Assembly (NCBI GenBank): GCA_021234155.1
Contig: JAJEKV010000061.1
Span: 7,859,013-7,923,012 of the forward strand
Length of the DNA: 64,000 bases
Direction of reading: 5' to 3'
Source: Isoetes taiwanensis
Lineage: Eukaryota > Streptophyta > Lycopodiopsida > Isoetales > Isoetaceae
Every line of letters starts with the position of its first letter. Position 1 is the first letter of the stretch. The position numbers and the translations under genes are program-made. Under the pieces are notes generated by a model. The model was not told the origin of the DNA. It searched no databases and was given only the letters and a program-made list of their open reading frames with translations. Below, one piece after another: positions 58,401 to 64,000 of this stretch.

Positions 58401-59508
58401 CTTAAGGTCTTTGATGAGATCCAAGTGGGCTTTATGATGGTCGGCCACACCCATGATGATATTGATGCTTTATTTGGAAATTTTTCAACCTTGATGAGTT
58501 CATCTGATGCTTTGACACTACCGAGCTACTTTACTTGTTCAAGCAAGTGCAATGCGAAATCTCCAATTCCATACTTTATTGATGAAGTTCCAAATTGGAA
58601 GGCTTTTTGTGAAGGGATTCATCCCGATAAGGGCCAACGCTGGTTGGGCATCTTGAACCATTGCTCTTCAAATTTAAGATGGCGGAGATTGGCCACGTTA
58701 TGCAATACAAAATGCGCCCCTACACATAAAGAGTGGCTTCCAGCAGATTCTCCGGGAGTTAGAATGTGGAAAGAGGATGAACATGGTCAGCCAATGATAC
58801 CAAGTGGTGTGCCACAAAATATTCCTCCTAGACCAACATTGAAAGATCTTCCGGGGGTTGAAGGATAGCATCAACAAATACATCTCCCTATGGAAGGACA
58901 TATGTAAGAATCAAGAAAGTAGCTTGTTTGCAAGGCAATACACGGCAAGTGTTGAGTATTGGAGCCGACTTCTTATCTCTTTGGAGGATGTTGCTCCGGG
59001 GCGCCCTCAAAATGATGCATTTTGGCCACAAACAAGACAAGCTCCTCTAGAACAAAAAAAGATTTGTTCCAGAGGTCGACGATATCTGCCTTGGTCACAC
59101 GACCTTTACCATCTTATTGTGGCCCGCCGATGGCCGCGCCCCGGTGTTGCCTCTTGAAGAGTTTGATCCTCACGCATACATGTGACAAAGGGTATGTTTG
59201 TTCTAGTCGGAGACTGGAGATGATAACACCGCCACTTGGTTAGGATATCAGAGGAGAATGTTTGTTCTTGATCCGGAATCTACATATTTTGGCCATATTT
59301 TTATATCGTGGTGGAAGCCTCTTTTGGAGGGGACTACAAAGACCGCTTGACTAAGCGTTGGCGGCCTAATCCTTCCGATCCTTCAAGGTATGAAAATTTA
59401 GATGCTATTCATTATGCCTGGGATGCCAATGGCAAGAGGCCGAAAACAGTTCAAATTCCGAAATATATTGTAGACATGTGGAAAGACATAGCACATTGTT
59501 CATCTTAA
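55412..59508 (+). pseudogene. DUF7869-type DDE-like transposase candidate, decayed
   Basis: Exon 1 (55412-55444) encodes MARFSIYNDPK with donor gttagt. Exon 2 probably starts at 55991 after ttcgcag. Two tandem blocks follow, each ending VAEAVGTFIEWP or IAEAVGTFIEWP (about 55991-56200 and 56341-56540), similar to a domain seen in plant transposon proteins. A Cys-rich KSSCCKNTCNKK (57201-57236) precedes an LGIGRPTFYNWRNRF helix-turn-helix-like segment (about 57400). Candidate catalytic acids are in HDKMDQVKTLVPR (57956), LQLDNASGQNKN (58350) and VGHTHDDIDALFG (58440), the hallmark series of the family I know as DUF7869. The C-terminus runs to WKDIAHCSS-stop. Frameshifts near 56305, 56810, 57320, 57620, 58405, 58870 and 59160 show decay. 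Transposition of the 11-kb element is the inferred role. Confidence 0.7.
55740..55900. repeat. Five AAATGGCGC palindromes in intron 1 of the transposase candidate
   Basis: Consecutive copies read aaatggcgctggtgcgccat, caaatagcgcagccgcgcca, caaatggcggg-like variants and caaatggcgcggctgcgcta, each a 20-24-bp near-palindrome, within 160 bp of intron DNA. Confidence 0.92.
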
Positions 59509-59639
59509 TACATGAGATCTTGTAATACATATCTTTCATCTTAATACATAAGATCTTGTACATTACTGTATTTGTGATCATATATAACTGCTTACATCTT
59601 TAATATATAAATGCATACATGATTTATAGATAAGATGGT

Positions 59640-60480
59640 CAGAAGTGCTTACATGTTGAACAGGTGATTCATTCATCTTCAGGATCTGTAGTAGTGATCC
59701 CTGATATCAGGAAGCCAAATCAGATGGATCATAACACGAATTGACGCAGGGCAATGAATCTCAGCGCCCAAAGCTTTTCTTTGCAGGTAGGGATCAAGAA
59801 GAAGATGCCTGTCTAGGCAACCAACAAGATCAGAGAGGCTCATTGAGCACTTGATCGCCTCGATGTGGTGAATAGAAGAAGGTAAATAATCCATGGGAGA
59901 TGAATGACCTCTAGCCCCGAATGGAGCTGTTTTTATAGTGAAGTAAAATTATTCATGTGAATTATTGGGGTGGATCAGAGCGCCATCATTGAGCGTATAC
60001 AAGTATCATGTACCGCATGTGTATGATTCTATCATGTACTCAGATTCTATACATCACCTAATATTCACTATGCTTATATTATATATATCCAATGTGATAC
60101 ACAAATCATAAGTGCTTATATTATTATATCCTTAACAGTATACTGATCATCACCGATTCACTCATCATCAACACTTAATGAGGTAATGGCATTCAGCTCA
60201 TAGATCTCCGATCGGGAAGCCAATATAGGTGGATCACAACACTAGTGAGCTTTCCCGCAAGCACCGCAGGACCATCCGCTTTGGATTGCAGCCATGGATC
60301 CATCTTCACACCCTTTATTGCGCAATCATACCCGGATCATTGTAGCTCATGTAGCACTTGATGGTTTGGATGTTCTCCGGACGATCAGGCAAGGAAGCCA
60401 TGGGAGATGAATGACCTCTACCACCGAATGGAGCTGCTTTTATAGTGAAGTAAAATTATTGATGTGAATTATTGGTGTTC
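59640..60480. repeat. Diverged direct duplication (two units of about 270 bp)
   Basis: 59660-59970 and 60190-60470 share gggagatgaatgacctcta, cgaatggagctg-ttttatag and gtgaagtaaaattatt-atgtgaattattgg. Each unit covers one copy of the small minus-strand ORF and its upstream region. Confidence 0.85.
59679..59894 (-). other. Small ORF repeated at 60.2-60.4 kb
   Basis: A 71-codon minus-strand frame (starting MDYLPSSIHHIEAIKCSMSL) with a promoter-proximal ctataaaaacagctcc-like box upstream on the same strand. A diverged copy with stops lies at about 60195-60405 (MASLPDRPENIQTIKCYMSY), with matching 5' flanks (catgggagatgaatgacctc). The repeated organisation suggests a duplicated small gene or repeat. 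No family is recognised. Confidence 0.4.
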
Positions 60481-60899
60481 ATTGCCATTATACGAGTACC
60501 ATACATGTATATGATCCAATAATCTCTATGTATATACTATCAATAATTTTGGTGAGTATATACCATCAATAATTTTGGTGGGTATAAATATACATCAAAT
60601 TGCCGAGTGCAGCAACATTGGCCTCTGTCTAGCTATGACGTATTCTGGTCTTGAACGTGATTCTATCACTTGCAAGATGAATCATGAGGACTTCAAGCGG
60701 TGTCATGAAAGCGAGATATACCGCTTGAAGACTGGCTCACCACTGTTGCTCTCAATCCTCGCCATTATCCTGATCCCGTCGATGTTATCATACATCTCCT
60801 ATGGAATAGAGAGTATCAAATGTTCATGATCGAAAGGATCTCTGGAGCGCCTTCTGCTAGTTCTGATCATTCAGAGTAATAGTAGAAGAATAATAGTAC

Positions 60900-61090
60900 T
60901 TGTTATCTTATTGTAATCTGGTTGTGTTAGTATACAACAGGTATACATAACCTTTTGTAGTACACATAACCGTAATAAAAGTATTGATGTATACTAGTAT
61001 ACACATGTATACATAACCTTATGTAATACACATAACCATACTATAAGTATTGAGGTATACATAACCCTCCAAGTATACTATATAAAAATT
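60900..61090 (+). repeat. Subterminal GTATACATAACC repeats
   Basis: gtatacataacc occurs three times and the related acacataacc twice in 190 bp, next to the right TIR of the 11-kb transposon. Such repeats are typical sites for transposase binding, though that role is inferred. Confidence 0.75.
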
Positions 61091-61135
61091 ATTCCAACTT
61101 GTCTCCAGAATTCCAACTTTAATGAAACTCTGCTT

Positions 61136-61790
61136 AATATAGAAGGCATGCTTAAAAGATTTAATATGCACGATTGTAATGTTGGAAGAACACCAATTAT
61201 TCAGGGATTAAAATTGTCAAGTGACCACTGTCCTAAAACTCAGGAATAATTACTGGAAATGGAGAAGATCCCATACATGGAGTTTATTGGTTGTTTGCTA
61301 TATATTTCAAATTGTACCAGACCAGAGATAGCTTTTACAGTCAACTTGTTGAGCAGATTTAATAATAATCTAGGGAAGCAACATTGGACCATTGCAAAAC
61401 GAGTTCTAAGGTATCTAAAATATACACAGAATCATGGGTTGACATTTAGCAATAATGACTTGGTGCTCAAAGGATATGCAGATGCTGATTGGGGTCGTGA
61501 CATTGACACGAGAAGTCTACATCTGGATTTGCTTGATGCTAGGAGGACCTGTTAGTACTTGGAAAAGTAAGAAACAATCAAGTGTTCCAATGTCCACAGC
61601 TGAAGCAGAATACAACTCCGCAACACTTGCAGCAAAGGAAATTGCATGGGTCAGAAGGCTACTTAATGAGCTCAAGATTATTCAGAAGTTGCTTACAGTA
61701 CTTTATTCTGATAGTTTGAGCTGCATTGCAATTAACATGAAATCCAGTATTACACTAAAGAACCAAGCACATTGAATTACATGTTCATTT
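61136..61790 (+). pseudogene. Copia RT end and RNase H
   Basis: It has IEGMLKRFNMHDCNVG, PYMEFIGCLLYISNCTRPEI, HWTIAKRVLRYLKYTQNHGL, YADADWG at about 61475-61495 (first RNase H Asp), then GGPVSTWKSKKQSSVPMSTA with EAEY (catalytic Glu) and YSDSLSCI (Asp). Frameshifts lie near 61250, 61535 and 61770. It completes the polyprotein begun at 49330. Confidence 0.9.
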
Positions 61791-61983
61791 TATTAGGGAA
61801 ATGGTTGCAATTTGCAAAAGGTGTGGTGACAGTTGAATACATCTCTACTCATGAGCAAGTGGCAGATATATTAACTAAAGGGTTATCAGAGAGTTCATAA
61901 AAAAAAAAAAGTTTGAGAAATTTAAAGATAAGCTAGGAATACAGGATTTAAATGATGCAAAGGAAATTAGCATGAAAGGGGAA

Positions 61984-62429
61984 TGAAGGAAATTCATGCT
62001 AATTATTAGAGAGTAATACAGTTAAATGCATGGTTGAATAATACAGATATATAGAGATAAGTGCAAATTGAAGGGGGATTACTTATCATTGTTCATATTA
62101 GGGTTGAATTATTCTGTGCAATGGTTTCGAGCCATATGTTATTTGAAATATAGAAATCCCCAAAGAAGGTGGAGGCTCATACACAGATGCACGAAATGAC
62201 CGGACCTAGCCTTGTCGGCCACATCCATACCCTATAAAATCAAGTAGAATTGTACAGTAAGCGATATGTGTGATCGAAGCTGTTCAGCAGAACAGGCTTG
62301 GGTTCTCGAAGATTTTAACTTATATTTTCAAGTCATATTGTCATTTGTGTTTTACATGGTATGGCTTGCAATTCAAATATGTTAGTAATGAAAGCACTCT
62401 AAATTGGTCTATTGCTATTTTATTTTTCA
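61984..62429 (+). repeat. 3' LTR of the copia element
   Basis: It begins TGAAGGAAATTCATGC directly after the polypurine tract and ends ATTTTTCA, followed by the TSD taaaa. It carries about 22 extra bases (gcaaattgaagggggatta) absent from the 5' LTR, so the two have diverged by indels as well as substitutions. Confidence 0.93.
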
Positions 62430-62434
62430 TAAAA

Positions 62435-62890
62435 TCAATGGCGTCAAACCCTTTCTACGCATTAATATATTGCAGTCATGTTGCATAGGAAAAATAGTTA
62501 AAATGCATATACCCCCAAAATTAAAAGTTATGCTTAGATGAATCAGGGGGGTTAAGTTCAATTTCATGTTTACATAATGTGAAACTATCTCAATATTTGT
62601 AGTCATGGCCAAATTTCATGATATTGTCCTCCATTCATCAATAACCATCACTAGCTACATCATCGTTGAGTTTTAGACCTTTAAGGGTGTAATCATTACA
62701 CTTTTGAACCTTTTAATATGTTCATCTTGTTATATTAGATTTTGTTTGGATCTAGATAATGCATGGTTATACCTTAATTACACTATATTTAAGTTGATAG
62801 AGCTATAGAGTGAACTAGAATGCATCAGTTACTATCCTTGTGAGAATTATAGATAGGTTTATTGGAGCACTTTGACCTATATTTTTGTTT
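62435..62890. other. Sequence downstream of the copia insertion, no gene recognised
   Basis: AT-rich, with short frames only. It is the continuation of the pre-insertion locus whose left half ends at 27956. Confidence 0.5.
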
Positions 62891-62891
62891 G

Positions 62892-64000
62892 TTTTTTTTT
62901 TTTTTGAAGAACTATGTCATCAATATATTAAAAGAATGGTAATGTTACAAAGCAAGTGAGGAGGAAGGAGAACTGCCCCAAAGAGACAGCGATACCTCGA
63001 CACTCCACAACAAACTCACAGAAAAATTGCAACTCTACTGATGTACAAACCGACCATCACCATCTACAACACCCAAGAAGTCCCGCCAAATGGCAAACTT
63101 TCGCTCTACTAATCCCGGGAACACCAGAAAGCTTTGAAATAGCTTGTACCTGAGTCGAGGAATCATAGAGGCTGGCCAATCCCCGAAGATCCACAACCGC
63201 CGCCGCCTAAATCAGCCACACCAACCAAGCCACGCGCCGGATGCAAGGCTTGCTGCCGCAAGAGCCGCCAAGCACCGTGATACACATGAAGCAAAAGAAA
63301 GCTGGCGGCTAGTCAATCTCACCAAATGAGAGCCCTAACCCAATCCCGGGCACCGCAAGTGAGGGCATAAAACCGCATAATGCTCCACAGTCTCAACGAT
63401 GAAGGCCACAACAAGGGCGTAGAGGGCTCACACCGCCTAAACCGACTCACAAGGGCATTCACCTTGATACTGGCCCGGTGCACCACCGCCACGAAGCACC
63501 CTAACCTTCGGTGGGGAAAGTGAGCTCCATGTCCACGCCCAAACCGAAGCGCCATTGAGAACCCGGAAGCTCGCGGTGACCACTTGCCCGAAAGGGGCGG
63601 TGTGTCATGAATAGTCAACACGGTAACAAGACCACACAAAACAAGAAGACACAACATCCGGATGAACCTTCCAAACCGCACCACCATATCATCCCGAGGG
63701 ACTATAGGTATGTGTAGCGGAATACTCCCGCCACTTGTTCCCGTGATAGCGGTCCACGCCCCTCAAAGTAAAGCGAAGCTCGAAAAGAACTCCCACGAAG
63801 CTAGCTGACCACCCCAATACCAATCCTCCAAGGTGAGCACAACAGACTAAGCCTCCAACGGGGTCTAGCGTCAGAGCATGCAGTGTGACCAAGGGCAAGT
63901 CTTTGAGGGGTAAACGAACCCACAAGAAAGGAGAAGAGTGGTGATATTATTCCAATATTGCACAAAACATGGGCAGAGCTGCCATGGATTACACATGCCT
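62892..64000 (-). mobile_element. Probable 3' part of a LINE on the minus strand
   Basis: Read on the minus strand, the region ends with aatatattgatgacatagtt, cttc and a run of 14 A (plus-strand T run 62892-62905). An atatattgatga word before poly(A) is characteristic of plant LINE 3' ends. The GC-rich upstream sequence has several overlapping frames (for example 63319-63687 and 63689-63925 minus) but no intact domain that I can name. The element continues beyond the window. Confidence 0.5.

Larger units (their letters stand above)
50091..61135. mobile_element. 11.0-kb DNA transposon with methylase-like and DUF7869-type genes
   Basis: The terminal inverted repeat AAGCAGAGTTTCATTAAAGT then TGGAA (25 bp) is perfect at 50091-50115 and, inverted, at 61111-61135. 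The direct flank AATA (50087-50090 and 61136-61139) is a 4-bp TSD; a 3-bp TAA with TIR one base shorter is the alternative. Ignoring the insert and one TSD, the copia frame runs ITQSSN to IEGML. It carries two divergent genes (minus 50575-54000, plus 55412-59508), a 1.4-kb shared upstream region and many AAATGGCGC palindromes. I cannot place it in a named superfamily. Confidence 0.85.
27957..62429 (+). mobile_element. Ty1/copia retrotransposon split by four nested insertions
   Basis: The LTRs are at 27957-28383 and 61984-62429, flanked by identical TSDs taaaa (27952-27956 and 62430-62434). A PBS-like TGATATCAGAGC follows the 5' LTR and a polypurine tract gaaaggggaa precedes the 3' LTR. Coding parts on the plus strand are gag (28402-28664, 44046-44458, 44734-44996), protease (from about 45220), GAG-pre-integrase and integrase (about 45610-46630), RT (about 49330-50090) and RNase H (about 61136-61775). 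Removing the four inserts plus one TSD copy each leaves about 5222 bp, a typical copia length. Order PR-INT-RT-RNH is diagnostic for copia. Numerous frameshifts and stops make it inactive. Confidence 0.92.

Overview
The window looks like nuclear DNA from a large, repeat-rich land-plant genome. It has multi-exon plant genes with short GT-AG introns, a SnRK1 (SNF1-related kinase) beta subunit, a COG5-like fragment, plant-type Ty1/copia and Ty3/gypsy elements whose primer-binding sites match initiator tRNA-Met, LINEs, and many palindromic or tandem repeats. A non-seed plant (fern, lycophyte or bryophyte) is my preferred guess, because a Crypton-like tyrosine recombinase and a transposon carrying a methylase-like gene would be unusual in angiosperms. 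That assignment is inference only. No rRNA, tRNA, CRISPR or organellar genes were recognised.

Layout. 1-4.3 kb: background sequence and a heavily decayed LINE (about 1.08-4.33 kb) with endonuclease and reverse-transcriptase remnants. 4.3-8.4 kb: short tandem duplications, no supported gene. 8.46-10.56 kb (+): an intact four-exon gene for a SnRK1 beta subunit, the best-supported host gene. 12.29-13.71 kb (-): a two-exon Crypton/DUF3504-type tyrosine recombinase with one in-frame stop. 13.71-20.72 kb: a 7.0-kb segment with terminal inverted repeats, containing hairpin repeats, a 332-bp tandem duplication and a foldback MITE. 20.73-21.60 kb (-): a five-exon gene of unknown function whose introns are all phase 1. 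22.0-22.34 kb (+): a COG5-like exon fragment. 25.15-26.04 kb (+): an intact three-exon gene for an acidic plant protein of unknown function.

27.96-62.43 kb is one Ty1/copia retrotransposon (LTRs at 27957-28383 and 61984-62429, TSD taaaa) blown apart by four later insertions: a 15.4-kb CACTA-like TIR element in gag (28665-44045), a 271-bp MITE in gag (44459-44729), a 2.5-kb internally deleted Ty3/gypsy chromovirus between integrase and RT (46632-49169), and an 11.0-kb TIR DNA transposon in the RT/RNase H region (50091-61135). Subtracting these leaves about 5.2 kb, the normal size of a copia element. The two large TIR insertions interrupt a copia reading frame that is continuous once the insert and one TSD copy are disregarded.

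The most interesting object is the 11-kb DNA transposon. It carries two divergent multi-exon genes around a shared 1.4-kb promoter region. Leftward is a protein with a ParB/sulfiredoxin-like motif followed by a beta-class DNA amino-methyltransferase-like C-terminus, an arrangement familiar from phages and bacteria. Rightward is a large protein of the type I know as DUF7869, with candidate acidic residues of a DDE-like transposase. About fifteen copies of a palindrome (AAATGGCGC-n-GCGCCATTT) sit only in its introns and intergenic DNA. Both genes are now frameshifted. The 15.4-kb CACTA-like element is also notable: it contains several kb of a 21-bp GGCATG repeat in opposing orientations, forming a very large potential foldback. 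The right end (62.89-64.0 kb) looks like the 3' part of another LINE on the minus strand.
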